Origin: Stercorarius parasiticus
Lineage: Eukaryota > Chordata > Aves > Charadriiformes > Stercorariidae
Length of the DNA stretch: 64,000 nt
Assembly: GCA_013396915.1 (NCBI GenBank)
Contig: VWZL01002043.1
Location: 1-64,000, forward strand
Reading direction: 5' to 3'
The notes below the pieces were generated by a model that searched no databases, was not told the origin of the DNA, and saw nothing but the letters and a program-made list of their open reading frames with translations. The translations under genes and the position numbers were made by a program. Shown here piece after piece: positions 38,537 through 51,620 of the stretch (positions are counted from its first letter, which is position 1; every line of letters starts with the position of its first letter).

Positions 38537-38760
38537 GGTGCTAATGGTGGGCCCGACGCCTTGTTCCCACCCCCTGCAGGCACTGTTACGTCTCCCAGGT
38601 CCCTGTGCCACCAGCCTTCCTTCCGCGTGGGGCCAGCCTGCACTCTCTGTTCCTCACACAACTTCTCTCCTCCTCCCTCCGCAGCACATGATGCGCAGCC
38701 AAGTGAAACCACTGTAATGGCAACGCTTGAACAGGAAGTTAAATTGTTTGATGACTTTAG
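38537..38760 (-). promoter_or_regulatory. CD28 5' UTR / proximal promoter region
   Basis: Immediately upstream of the CD28 start codon. There is no TATA box. On the coding strand I see an ETS-type core, ACTTCCTG (38739-38732), then a RUNX-like AGTGGTTT (38713-38706), then a long purine-rich run (about 38690-38660). ETS plus RUNX is common in T-cell promoters, but these are short motifs and the transcription start is unknown. An out-of-frame upstream ATG (near 38692) would lie in the leader if transcription starts above it. Confidence 0.35.
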
Positions 38761-41700
38761 CCTTTGGAAGTTGCTTCTGCAAAGCTCAGTAACTCCTAAA
38801 AGGTAGTGGAAGCTCATCTTTCGAAATAGGGACTCTCATCCCTGTACTGCAAGATGTGTGCTTGTGTTTGGGGCTCTGCAGGGTTGCTCCTATCAGGGAG
38901 AAATGGACTTCCCTACAGGTACAGTGCTGTTTCTTTACCAAGAGTAGGTACAGACGTATCCTGTTCCCATCATCATGGTAGAAGCAAACAGCAACTTCCA
39001 AGTTCCTGGTGGCCAAACCCGACCCCTCAGAAAGTTGTGTGCTCAGGAAGCTCCATCTCTCCTCACTCCTAGGAGCAGAAACTTTTCTCTCTTGGCCTGC
39101 CAGCTTGCTTCTGCCTCCCTTCCCAGCCCCTGGGAATGCTGACGTAGTTTGGCAGTAGATTTTCTATGTTTGGTAATTTTCATTTTTCTGCAACTGCTTG
39201 TTGCCTAAATGCAGACACAAAAGTGCAAGAAATAGCGATCTGGTATACTTTCCCTTTTTGAAAAAAATGGCAATTTACAAATAAGCACAACTGTAATCCA
39301 ATTGACATCTAAATAAAAGCAGCATGCAGGAAGCACACTTCTCGGTGCCTTCACTAGGGGTCTTATTTAAAATTTTTCTCTTCAGTTCACCCAGTAAGTG
39401 TTCACTCTTTGCCCTGCAAGCTCAATGTCACCTCTCCCCTTGAAACAGCAGGATTGTGAGAGCCAGTTAATGGTATTTATAACTGTGAGGAACTCTTGAT
39501 TATCAACTATTCACTTTTGTCCACTAAACTCAAAATATTTAACTATATCAATGCCTGTCATTATCTGTGATTTATTTGAGAGAAAAGGGGAGGTGTTTAG
39601 CAGGAAGACTTTCAGGAAAATTGGGCTGTTGTAGAAAAGGATGAAGAGCCATGAGCTGTTCTTCCTTTTCCCTTAGTATCTGAGGTCTTTAGGCCATGTT
39701 TTATCAAAAATTACATATGCAATCTAAGAGCAGTCTAGGAATTTTAATGATAGCTTTTGTTTAGTAATTGGTGTAAATTGCCTGCAGTACCAAAAGTTTT
39801 GGAATTTCCTGTACTTAAAAAATAAAAAAGAGGAAAAAAAAAAAGTCAGATTCTCTCTTTCTTAGCCCACTTTTATGGTTTCTAGATAAATATCCTGAAA
39901 CCTCTTTTGAGTCATATGAGTGTACCTGCAGTTATCAGTGAAATAGTCTCAGCTTAACTCGAAGTGAGAATCCCCCAACAAAGTTATAAAATTTGGTATC
40001 TTTTTGCTGAACGACCCTGTCTCAGAGATGAAAACCACTGTTGTCACATCTTCTGGCTCAGGTAATTGAACCTACACAACATTTATCGAGCCTGCTGCAC
40101 ACTTCTGCATCCTGGCTGTCAGATCCTTTCTGTATTTGGGATATAAACTGGAAATGCGTAGAATAAATTCTCCCCTCGTAACAGAAATAGCAGAGTATAT
40201 TGCAGAGACAGAGCTACTGCTATTCATTGCACTGGCATATGTTGACAAAGGGGCACCATTTAGATGGAAATCTGATTGTGGAAAAAGTTGTGTAGGAAGA
40301 GACTCTGCTCTAGGAGTACTACTAATGAAAACCAGGAGGCAACAGTGTGCACTGTCTTCAGGGTGTCTGTGGACTCATTTATTCCTTTCCATCCCTTATT
40401 GCTCCTCCGGTGCCATGGTGTGGACAGACCAAGGCACTGATTGCAAACAGGGGCTGGACTGGTGGAACAGAAGAGAGGCAAGAGGAGCCACTGAGAAATG
40501 ATGAATTATCCACTGTGGCCCTAGAGCCCAAGCTGCGATGTATCATTTCTCTCTGTGCTGATGAACAGTGGTACCAATACTGCTCTTTCCAGAGCCTCTG
40601 GTCCTTCAGTCAAGATTTTAGCTTTGCTTAATGGTTTCCTCTTTGATCCCTGGAGTAAGGANCTCATCTGCACTTCTTGGTTTTCTAGGATTTTAAAAGG
40701 GCACAGATCATCATTGTGTTCCCAAGGGTACGGGTCCTTTCCTTCTCCAAATTGCAGCTCTTGCTCTAATTTAAACAGTTCATTTCTGATCACTTAGATA
40801 CTTGACTTTTTCATTTCACATGTATGATCTTTATCTGTTGCCAAAATTATCATAAGGGTAAAGGAAGATAATATTATAGCTTTCAGCAAGCCATCTTGCA
40901 CTTAGGACAAACCACATAAAAGTTTATCTAAGAAAAAAAACACCCTGTAGATGTCGCCCGATATGCCCTCACTCTTAATTTTTCATTATTCTCCCACCTC
41001 TCTAAGCATCTCTCCTTCTATACCCTGAGCATTACGCAAGGGTGTTCTGCAGTAACATTAATTCAGGCACCAGTCACTCCTATTCTTACCCCTTTTCCAT
41101 TCAGATTTCAGTCTGTTGAGTCTGTCTGTACGCTGGCAGACAGGCTCTGCTTGCTGTCACAGTGATGGAAATCCAGACTAACATTATAATTTCAGTGAAG
41201 CTAGAGCTGTGAGAGCACTGAAAGAGCTAAAAATGCAATTTGGCCGTGTTTGGGAAAAAGTTCTCCATCCCATCACAAAATGGCTGAAATTGCAGTCCAA
41301 GTAAATGAGAGGTTTATAAATGGATTTTCAGGGTACACAAGAATCTAGACTATGGGCTTGGGCTTTTTACTCATCACAGTATGTAAATAAAATAACAGCA
41401 CAGGTATTTGACTGTAGCTTTTCATGCCTACTGTTAAGAAAACCAAGCACTGACAGGAGCTATGGCTTGTGTTTTAGAGAAATGCCGATATGATGATCTA
41501 GTATGGTTTCTCAGATGATTATCTGTATATCTTTAAAAGAGCCCCAAAAAATCCCAAGCAGGCTGCTAGTTTGCCTTTATGTTAAAGACGGAGGAAGTAA
41601 TGACCCACATATCCTGAGCCAAGTGTTCAGCTGTTAAAGTCAAGGAAGAGATTCCAAATTTGTTGTGATTAAATAAGCGTATAGTTTAGAAGCTAATTTT

Positions 41701-42284
41701 AAAATAAATGAAGTCTCCCTTCAATCACTGGAAGTTGTATAGTGACATAATTGTTCCCAGCACATACTTCTGTTCTCAGGCAAATAAAAATGTACATGCA
41801 TACTAGAAGAGTAATTGCAACAATATACTATCATTCACTTATTCCTGAGGACTCCAGTCTAATGGGAGAACAGTAGGTCACTAAAATTCCCATTTAAGTA
41901 CTATAGACAATTAACTTTTAAGCCCTTGGACTATCCTGCAACTCCATAAAAATACTAAATTTAACAGTTGTCTGAGTCTTCTTCTTTCTTCCCCACCAAG
42001 GAGAATCATAACACGTACCTTGAGCAAGTAGTCTAGGTAGGCTTTATTCTGCTTGTTCCGCATGCTTGTATATTGTCAGCTACTAGAGTAAATGTTTTCT
42101 TTCCTACAACTGCAAATCTTAAAACATCTTTATTCTTCCATTGCTGCTGCAAGTAATGATTTGTTATGAATAGCGCTATGTGTTCTTGGTACAGATGGTA
42201 GTATATGGGGTGACAGAAAGAGTTTAACAAATAGTCATGTTATTTCTAACTAAGGAGTCAATGAATGATCTGTTATTGACCCTC
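38761..42284. other. Non-coding 5' flank of CD28, proximal part
   Basis: No exon recognised. Likely place of upstream regulatory elements, but no motif cluster stands out by eye. Contains the ambiguous base at 40662. Confidence 0.55.
40662..40662. other. Single ambiguous base
   Basis: One N in otherwise ordinary intergenic sequence. Confidence 0.99.
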
Positions 42285-42485
42285 TACTGTGTCCAGTAAA
42301 CTAATCCTAAGGAGTTAAGTTGCATTTGTCATCTGAAGCTCTTCATAAAGTTACATGTTGTTATCTTCACTTTACAGATGGGAAATGGAATCACAGCAAG
42401 GTGAAGAGACATGCCTGAGGACATACCTCATGCGCTCAGAACCTCTACGAGTAGCCCTGCGCTCTCTAGCTTCCAAGGTCTGATC
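42285..42485 (-). repeat. MIR-type CORE-SINE, degenerate
   Basis: On the plus strand, CTTTACAGATGGGAAATGGA and the following AGGTGAAGAGACATGCCTGAGG blocks match the MIR 'ccattttacagatgaggaaactgag' and 'gagaggttaagtaacttgcc' regions in antisense. On the minus strand, after the CORE, a tail like GAGCTTCAGATGACAAATGC resembles the 3' part of sauropsid MIR copies. Confidence 0.7.
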
Positions 42486-45400
42486 AGTTTTCTGATGGTT
42501 TCCATTCTATGTTGTCATTTCCCGTGCACACCCATGAATTTTCACTGTGTTGTGAGTCTTTTCTCACCCTTTCTGTGAATCCAGATGCCTTCATACCACA
42601 AGTACAACCATCACACTTAGAAAGGAAAATCAATATACTCCTTCAGAAGGAATTTTAACTTGTTTTTTGTACTTTAAAATGTTACAATTGATGTCTGGTA
42701 CGTAGGAACCTTCCAGGGCCAAAGCTTAATATGACATGTCACAGTGGAAAGGGAGCTTTCTTTTTTGGAAAGATGTGAAATTTTTGTTTCCAGCCCTCAA
42801 GATAGCAGCCCATAAATGTGTCACTAATATAGGACTAAGCGCCACCATCAAACACATATAAATTTGAGAGGGAGCTTGAGGGAAGCCTTCCATATTTGGG
42901 GAAAGAAACATTTCCCCGACAGGCCGATGATTTTTAATGCCAATAGCTGGAAGCTGTTCATCAGTGTTTGTTGGGAAAGGGTAGGAGTTCACACGTACAT
43001 TCCTGGCTCTTTTCAAGAAAAATCTCATCCAAGTTTCAAAGTTGTAACTGTTTCTTCTGGCTGTACCTATTCCTGCTTTGGACTGTTAGAACAAGTCTCA
43101 AAGAAGATGGATTAATGGGTAGAGAGGGAATGTCTCAAAGCTGCATGATTAACTCCATCTATCACCTGTCTGTAATATGACATATGGCTGCTGTTTCATT
43201 AGAGGTCACATGTTTAGGTAGGAACACCTGAAATAAAGCCCACAGGTGAGTACATATATGCTTAATGTTCTGCAATAAAAAAGTTTTCAGATTAAGGTTG
43301 GAGGGAGAATAATTTCTGCTAACTGCACTGCCTGCTCCTTGTTTCTCTCGGGTAGAAAAGGTAAGTGAGACCCCTGCATATTGCCATTGAAGCTGACGAA
43401 CTTGTTCCAGTTTACTTCAGCTGAGGACCTGATGCTTGGGACTGCTAATGCAAAGAGACTGAAAAAATAATTCTTAGCTCTTCTCAGCCTCTGTTTTAGA
43501 GCTGCTGCCAGGCAGCTGGAGGGAGCTGGGCTAGCTTTTCCATTTCTGAAGTGAATGGCAGGCCAATAATCTTCTGTCCTTCCTAAGGAGAGGGGTATAG
43601 GAAAAGTTGGAAAATAGCCAGTAAAGGCATGAAGGATATGGCAACAAAGGAGTGGTGACCTGTATATGAGGGAGTTCAGAATGCCTTATTCTTTAAGAGG
43701 GAGGGAATTTCTCTCTCCTTTATCCTGCTGAAAACAAAAGATGAATGAGCACTGCAGGAATATTACAAGCAATTTTAAATACGAGAAAGCATTTTCCAAA
43801 GAACTTACAGCTTTGAAATCTTGAGCAGACAAATTCAGACTTCAGCTTTGTGCAAAAAGACCTTGGGGTCTGCAGCTTGTGCAGAGAAGTTACATAGATC
43901 CCTAAATATCAGAAACAAGATTTCTGTCTGCTAGGGCTGTGTTTTCTTATCTGAGGGCAAGGTGGAGTGTCACAGGTTCTGCAAGGTCTGAGGGTGTGTA
44001 GAGGGCTGCTGAGGGAGGAAGGCTTTCTGGGGCTGTGCTGAACTGCAGTCTCATAGAGTGGGAGTCCAAGTCTGCGAGGTACACATCCAATATGATCTGC
44101 CTGGGGTTGGCTGTTCTGCCAACTGTGCCAGCATTTCCTTTTGGGGAGAAATAATTGACCAAAATTATTGCTGCCAAAAGCAGCACGTGAACAGTATGGG
44201 TAATCAGGAAACCAGAGCCCTGCAGTGAAATAAGAATGAAATCAAACTGGCAGTGTAGACACTTGAGTCACTTGGCAAACATTACCTGTAGTAAGGGAAT
44301 TCTGTAGCTGGGGTTTCCAGGGAATTGCCTGCATTGCCTTTATTTGTAGAGAACAATCTACATAGCCTCTATTTGTGGGTAAAGCCTTAGCTAGAGAAAA
44401 CACTTCCATCTCCACTGGGTTCAGCAGAACCAGGACAGCACAGGCTCAGCTCAGAATATGAGGTTTTAAGGCTGTCATGATCAGGTCCATTTTTAAAAGC
44501 TTTCACTCTTTCACTTCCTCATCGTTCTGTTAATTTTTGTCTCACCCCAATGTTACATTTTATAATGATGGTAGCAGGGCTATCAGCATGGTACATGTAT
44601 GGTGAAGCACTGTCCGTCTATGGTTCTTCCCATTTACACAAACTTCGAAGGAAGCATCACTCATATTTATGAACAATTGAAACCAGAATAGAGCACTCCA
44701 TACAATGCAGTCCAGCCCCTTTGAGGAAGTGTTGGAGGGGCTACCCAGTGACCTCGCTCATACAATGGAATATATTCTTTGAGATTACTTCATTCTGAGT
44801 AGGCCTCACAGGAAATAATTATTTTGGTAGACACTAACGCACTCTAACTTATAGGATAAGCATTTCCAAATTACTCCTTTCCCTGAAGACAGTGGCTTCT
44901 TTACGCCTAGGCAAACCTAGTTTATGTCCAAATTCAACAACTTTCTGCCTGAGAAGTGCCCTATTCTTAGACTGTGGTGTTGCCAACACCAGCCCACGGA
45001 GTTGTTTTCTGCCAAAATACTATGAGAAACAGGCTTTTCATTGTATTTCTGCCACTTCAAAAAAAGTACTGAGTCATAGCACACTGGAAATGTTTGTGCT
45101 GGACTGCATAGGAAAACATCATAAATATATTAGTAAGAGTTTTAAATATTTCCACACAGGAACTAGGGACCAAAATTCCTGATTCTTAACTGTGAAAAGT
45201 GCCTAAAGCAGTAGGAAGCCCTTTTCAAATCACAGTAGGAAGCATCTGCTTACTCATTTGGATGTTCATGTGAATTGTGACAAGTACTTATTAATTTTAT
45301 AATGGACTTTTTCTTAGAAAAGAAGCCTGCTTTTATTCAACACGTCAGCATTTCTTTAAACTATTCCTTTAAATGGGAAATTGAAAATAACCGTTTTGCT

Positions 45401-48400
45401 GTTTACAAAGACCTTAGTGGCTTCAGAGGATAGGAATCCTTGCTGGTTTAAAGAGGAGGAGAAAAAAACATATGGTTTATTAGAAGTCGTATCCACACAA
45501 GAAGCAGAAAAAATTTCCATGCTTTATTCCAGAAGTGTCCACTCTGTCTACTGGTGCAAGCCATGAAGTCCCTTAGGGGGCCACCTGGGCACTGAATGTT
45601 TAGGTTTCCACCCTAACGTATCTTAGGACATGGAGCCAAGAAATATTGGTACCCCGGACATGCCAATGGCATGTAATGGCACAGACTTATCCCTTATCAC
45701 ATGAACCAGAGGCGCAAGCACAGACTGTTAACGTGAACAGGCATTTTGCTGTCCTTTGGCTTGCATATCGCATGTCTGACCTGCATGAGCACCACTAAAC
45801 GGCTCATGGGAGACAGAAAACTACAGATTGAGTGTATTGTTCTTACAGGCTACACCTGGCCCTTAAACCAGATATTATCCCAAAACCAGCTGATAACCAA
45901 ACACCATGTGCTAGAACTACCTAGGAAACTTGTATGTGAGCCAGCAGGTGACTATTAGGAGTAGAAAGCTAGGTATACGGGCTTCCACTTCACATTGCTG
46001 CTGTCTCATATACATATGGATTCCTATCTAATAAAACCAGAATAATCTCATCTTTTCCTATACACAAAGTTTGACCCGAAGAGGTCCTGCTACATATTGC
46101 TTATTGCAGCTGTCTGGATAGCCTTTCAGATGATATTAAAATACAATCAAATTTTAATATCTCACTAAGCTTTGGAGGTTATTAAAAGCAATGTAAAAAC
46201 TCCAGGTTTGCTGATTTCAGGACGGTCTGAGAGTTTATAAAAATTAAAGTAGATTTTTGTAGCCGAGTCTACTGAGGTTTTATGATAAAATTGGAGTTCA
46301 TGATTAAATTTCTGAGCTTTTACTTTTATACCTCAGAAACATGAAGTTTTCTGGAGTCATTTTTCCTTGGCTTCAGCAGATTATTGTTGACGACTCCATT
46401 AGTCCTCATTCTACATCTTAAGGTACTTGCACATGCTTTTTATTAAGAAATATTCTCACAAGTCTCCAAAGTGTCCATGTGCCATATCAAAAAGAAAATC
46501 ATTAATTCAATCCTCCTTTCATAATTGGAAGTAATTTTGTAAATGTTTTTTACAAAACAAATTATTCTATATAATATTTTGCCTGTTCAGTCAGATTTCC
46601 CTTAGTTAATATTAGTCAAATTTCCATGATTAGTTGCATGTGGGTTTTGTATTATATGTAATATCCTCGGAGGTTTTCACAGAGCAACCCTGAAGGATAA
46701 AAGACAACTTAGTAAACTGCAGAGCCTTTGGAGCTAGAAGAAAGTAATTCATGACTATTCTCATGATTAGAGCTCGCTCCTGGTTTCCAGGGGTCGTGTT
46801 TATTTAAGGCATTAGTTTAACAATTTATTTGTGAGTCTTAGACATTTTGTAAACAATTTTTAACATAGATTAATATTAATCTGGAAGATCATCATACAGG
46901 TGCTTTATTATCTCTTCAGTAACTGATACACTTCCATCATTATTCTCCTAATTTAAAAGTTTTAGTTTCTCTGTCGGAAACAACGGCATGTGAATTAGGA
47001 AACCAGCCACATACCCTTGGGGGTAAAAAATAAATAGGGTATTTTCAAAGACTTTGCTCTGCAAACAACTCATCAATTGAAATGTATTTGTATAATCTGT
47101 TTGGTGAATATTTACAATTAATCCTACAAACATAGAAGTTAGGATGATGTGATGGTCAAGTCAGAAGTAGGAAAAAATGGACTAAATTAAACAAATCACT
47201 TATTACCATAAACAATTCATTCAGCCCTGCGTGTGGGAAAGTTGCATTGCACTAATAAAGCTAGAAGAATTAGATTCCTCTTTTTCTGAATGCCTAGAGG
47301 GGATTAACAGTGAGAGAGCAGTAAACCTGTATAAAGAAAGTAATTATCATTGATTATATCAGGAAAATTATTTGAAGAGGCACAATCTCTAGTAGTACTG
47401 CAATGACGGGAAGGAGAAGGAGTGTTTAGCTCTTTATTTGACCTGTATTGGAGGAAAAGTGCAACCTTCCTTTTCAGTTTTTCCACTTTACTGTTTTGTA
47501 AAGAGGTTTCACTGACATCATCACTTTGATATTTCAGCATCTGCTCTTGGCTCTTCCTTTCATCCCTGGGGACAGGTTATGCTAGTTTTCATTTGTTCAT
47601 TAGCTTAAAATAATGTGTTGGACTGAAGCTAATATCAGAGCACTAGAGCCAACATCAGTTCTGGACAGGCAGAAGCCTACAAAGGTGTGGAGAGCGAGAG
47701 ACAGCAGAGGACCCCTTGAATTCTTACTGCTGCCTGGCTGTAAGCACTAGCAGGAAGTGAGAAGAGCACACACCGCACACAAGTCAAGCATGAACAGGCA
47801 GTCTAAGGTGGAGTATATTGTTCAGCTGTCATCAGCTGAAGCGGTAAGGTATTGTTTTAAGTTTAAGACAGCAGTATAGATTTCAAACCAGAAGGAACAA
47901 CTCCACAGTCAAGACCCAGGTTGCTCCCGTGCTAGGAATGCCTGTTTGTTATTGTCCCGTGTACTGAAGGAAAGTGGTGATCATGGGCTAAGCAGCTGGG
48001 AGAGAGCAAACCATCTGGGGCCCAGGTGCTGTGGCTGGGTATGCGTGAGTTCCAGAAAACCCAACTCATACTCATCTCTTCCAAACAGCACCAGCCTCTC
48101 TTAATCTGCACAACAAGGAAACCTTTGCTGCTGCTGAATAACGTTTGAGCTCTTTGTATCTTGCTGAGAATAACATAACTCATGTGGATCTAGGGAGTCA
48201 TGGGCTCTCATACCAAAATCCGTAGCTTCACAGATCACCCTACTTGGCTACTGTCTGCCTGTACTGTAGAGTATTCCTTTGTGCTTCCTTTCACATGCAG
48301 TGGGGACGATGTCTTCCAGAGCCCATTTTGACCTGACAGCAAAGTCACCCCATGTATATTTCCTTGCCCTAAAACATTCCAGTTTGTCTGAATATGAATA

Positions 48401-49969
48401 TATTCCTGTACAAAATGCTGCATGATGTTTGCTGCTTTTTATAAAAGGTCAGCATTTGGACACGGTTTGGCCAGGCTGAAATCCTGGCCCCAGAAAAATC
48501 TGGGGTTTTGCCATGGATTTCATCGGGCCAGGATTCCATACCAGCTCATTATTTGACCTATTGATTTCTGTTAAGCTGGTAAGCCTGGACTGCAGATCAT
48601 GTGAGAAGACTGTCTCCCTACATTTTGGTTTCTGATATATTCCATCGTGGTCAGAAACATTTTTTTTTTTTTTTCCTTGGAATTACTAGCTACTCCTGCT
48701 TCTAGTTCTGGACAGAACACGAAAGCAAGGCAAGAGATGTATGTGTTCTTCAGTTAATGCAAAGTTGCAAATTTTAGCTTTAGGTCTACACTCCCTAATG
48801 TTAGCAAGCGCTCAGGTTTTGTGCAAGACGTAAGCTACGGCTGTGGTATGCTTATGTGGTTACATCACATTTTAGGAAGTGATGCTGGAAGGATGTAGAT
48901 TAGCTTGTTGATTTGTTATTTCATTTGTGGTTGTTCCGTCAGCATCACTGTTGTTCAAGTAAGATAGACATGGGCTGAATTTTGATGACTTCCAGGCATA
49001 TTGTCCCACGTGTCGTAGGTGTAGGAACCAGCTGAAAGGCTTGAGATCAGTTTCTAATCCAAACTGTTCAGAACCTGAAAAATATGCTAAGTATGGCTCT
49101 TGAAACAATAAGGCCTAAAGCCTTCTAAGTGTGCCATCTCACCACAGAGCACACGCACAGGTCTTCTCTAGTCTGTCATCTAAATTTTCAAAGCCATCTT
49201 TGCTATTAGGTAGCAGAAGTGTTCAAATGGAATACAATTTCAGAAAGATATGGCTGTGGGCAGTTGGCATTGATGATTTATACCTGGGTAAATGCACTTT
49301 AACAGGTGTAATTAAAAACCCATGGAGACAGTTGTATGTTTCTCAGCAAGACCAAGTGTTTCTGGGGCCGACACAATCAGCTGTCTCTGTAGCATTTGTG
49401 AAAACTCTGATGATATGAGACTGTTTTCTCCTGATGGGGACTAGAAGCACAAGAGACTTTAGCAGCTAGAGATGCTGCCAATTTTTGAAATCTTTCACAA
49501 AGCACTCTGTGCACCTTGCATCAGATACCACGCACAGATAAGAAAGCTTGAGAAGCATCTGCACTGTAAAGTAGTCTGGCAGAAAACATCTCTACAATAA
49601 TGCTGAAGGAACAGGAGGCCTAGAGCTCTCCTTGCAGTACAGTTAAAATGCTGGCCTTGTGATCAAAATAATAAAAACACAGTTAAAGTCTTACTTTCAG
49701 AGGAGCTAATTGCTTCCAGCTTCCATTGTCTTCCTTTGGAAATTGAAGGAGAAGGAAGGCAGAAAAATAAAGAGCATAGATCTCAAGAAGGCATATTTTA
49801 AAATGTTCAGAGATTTGATTGAGAAGATTCTGCTCTGGGTGGAAGTAAGGGAAAGGCTAAGAAAGAAAAGATGGGTATTAAGAAACTAGAGGATTACCGA
49901 GAATGAGTATACAAGCATGGCAATAGCATATAGGATTGAAACACAAAAGTAAGAGCACAAGATGAGGTA
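42486..49969. other. Non-coding 5' flank, middle part
   Basis: AT-rich, especially 46.1-47.2 kb, with many TAATTA/ATTAAT-type words. No gene or repeat family recognised apart from the short T run at 48.66 kb. Confidence 0.55.
48660..48675. repeat. Short T homopolymer
   Basis: About sixteen consecutive T in the intergenic DNA upstream of CD28. No associated element was recognised. Confidence 0.9.
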
Positions 49970-51620
49970 ACATGAACAAATTCCCTAAAGGGTAACAAGA
50001 AACACTTCTGCAGGTACACTCAGAGTAAAACAAATCCCAGGGAAATGTCTGAGCAGAAAAGGGACATATTACTGAGAAAGCCATGTGCTGGTTTTGTCTC
50101 AGGGGCTTCAGGAGCCAGCTGAGGGCAGGTAACCAACACAAGTGACACCACAGCAAAGCAGTACGATCTGCACCTAGGATAAGGAGAGAAAGGGTTGGAA
50201 AGGGCATAAATAAGCCAACTCTATTCATATTAACTGGACTTGATGAATTATAGCCCAGAATACTTGGAGAATTACCTGATGTAATTTCAGAACCATTTGT
50301 GGTTCTCTTAAGAAAGGTGAGATATTGAAGAAGGGAAGAGGGCAAATGTAATACTTTTCTTTAAAAAAGGGAGAAAGAAAAGTCAGAGCATTATAGAGAG
50401 ATCAATTTATTTCAGTTCCTGCAAAAATACTGGAAAAATTGCTCAAGCCATTATTCATAAGTACTCATAGAAAAAAACCACATGGCTTTCTGGAGAACAG
50501 ACTGTGTCAAACCATCTAATTTTATCATTTGATGAGGTAATCCTTGCCATGATGACAGGCAGAAGCAGTAAATGCCATATATCTTAATTTTCATCAGGCT
50601 TTGGCAGAGCTTTACGTAAGCAAGGAAGAGAAATATGGCCAGATGAAAAGCGGGTATCAAACCGATTGTAAACCAGGCTCCGTAGTTACAGGCAATTTTC
50701 TGTCAAAATATAAAGATAAACTGAGATCCTCGGTTCTGAGTTCCCCAGGAGTCTGGTCTGGCCTGGCACTGTTCATTACTTTCATTAATAACTTGGATGC
50801 TGAATAGATTCTGCTTTTTAAATCTCCACACAGCCCTGTGTGGGAAGGACTGCAGGCATGTTGGGGGATAGGATTCAAACAGTAAAAAACTAAGCAAACT
50901 ATAGAAGTGGTCTCACACAGAAACCATGAAGTACAAGGTTCACTAGCCATGCAGGAGCCGTCTGCAGTATGAGTATGCAGTGAGGAACAGATGAGGTAGC
51001 AGCTCTGCAGAAGGAAAGAAAAACAGATTTGCAAGGACCTATTCATGGATCACAGGCTAAACATTAGTCACTAATATCATGAAAAAGGCAAACACCATAC
51101 TGTACAAACTGGGACACTGGACTGAGAGCAATGTGAAGTCATCCCTCAGCTTGGTTCCGTATCATCAGTGCCTTAGCAAGAGTAGCAAGTGGTGGTTGGG
51201 GCACTGTGTAGCCAGAATGCTGTGCCCAGCTGAAAAGAGGTGAGAGGAGTGAAGTAAGGTCAGTCAGAAGTCTGGAAAGGATTGAAGGGTGTGTGTTTAT
51301 TCAGAGAAGAGGGGACTGAGTGGAGAATAGCAGTCACTGAATACACAAAAGGCTGCTGCAAAGAGGAAGGAAATCACGTGTCCTTCATGTCTGCCATAGG
51401 CAAGGCAAGTAGTGATGGGATTGCACTGCAGCGAGACTTCAGCATTAGGAAAAGCTTTCTGAAGGCAAGAGTACCCAAGCACAGCAGCAGACTGACCACA
51501 GGTTTCCATCTCTAGTGCTGGAGGCTTTTAACTGGTTAGATATCCATCTTGCGCAGTTTAGGTGGTGTACAAATCCTGCTTAGGATCACGATCCCCTCAC
51601 ACCCCTTATTCTATAGCCAT
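49970..51620 (+). mobile_element. CR1/L3-type LINE remnant (3' half, with reverse-transcriptase region)
   Basis: A decayed non-LTR retrotransposon. From about 50230 the DNA follows the CR1/L3 skeleton (GAAGAGGGCAAATGTAATAC, then a TTTAAAAAAGGGAGA block). At about 50560 it encodes NAIYLNFHQAL, corresponding to the conserved RT block VDxVYLDFSKAFD. At about 50730-50800 it encodes SSPGVWSGLALF followed by ITFINNLDAE, corresponding to GVPQGSxLGPLLFxIFINDLD. Further on come the 'FRLDIRK'-type region (ACTTCAGCATTAGGAAAAGC, near 51440) and the 3' segment near 51510-51560 (CATCTCTAGTGCTGGAGGC). The frame is broken by stops and small indels, so it is inactive. Both ends are approximate; no terminal octamer repeat is visible. 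Confidence 0.85.

Noticed and set aside
38537..38611. In-frame N-terminal extension of CD28
   Set aside because: It begins with GTG, has no ATG, and would bury the signal peptide.
38485..38817. 110-codon minus-strand frame overlapping CD28 exon 1
   Set aside because: It is in another frame from the signal peptide, low in complexity and not conserved in type; at most it reflects an upstream ATG in the leader.
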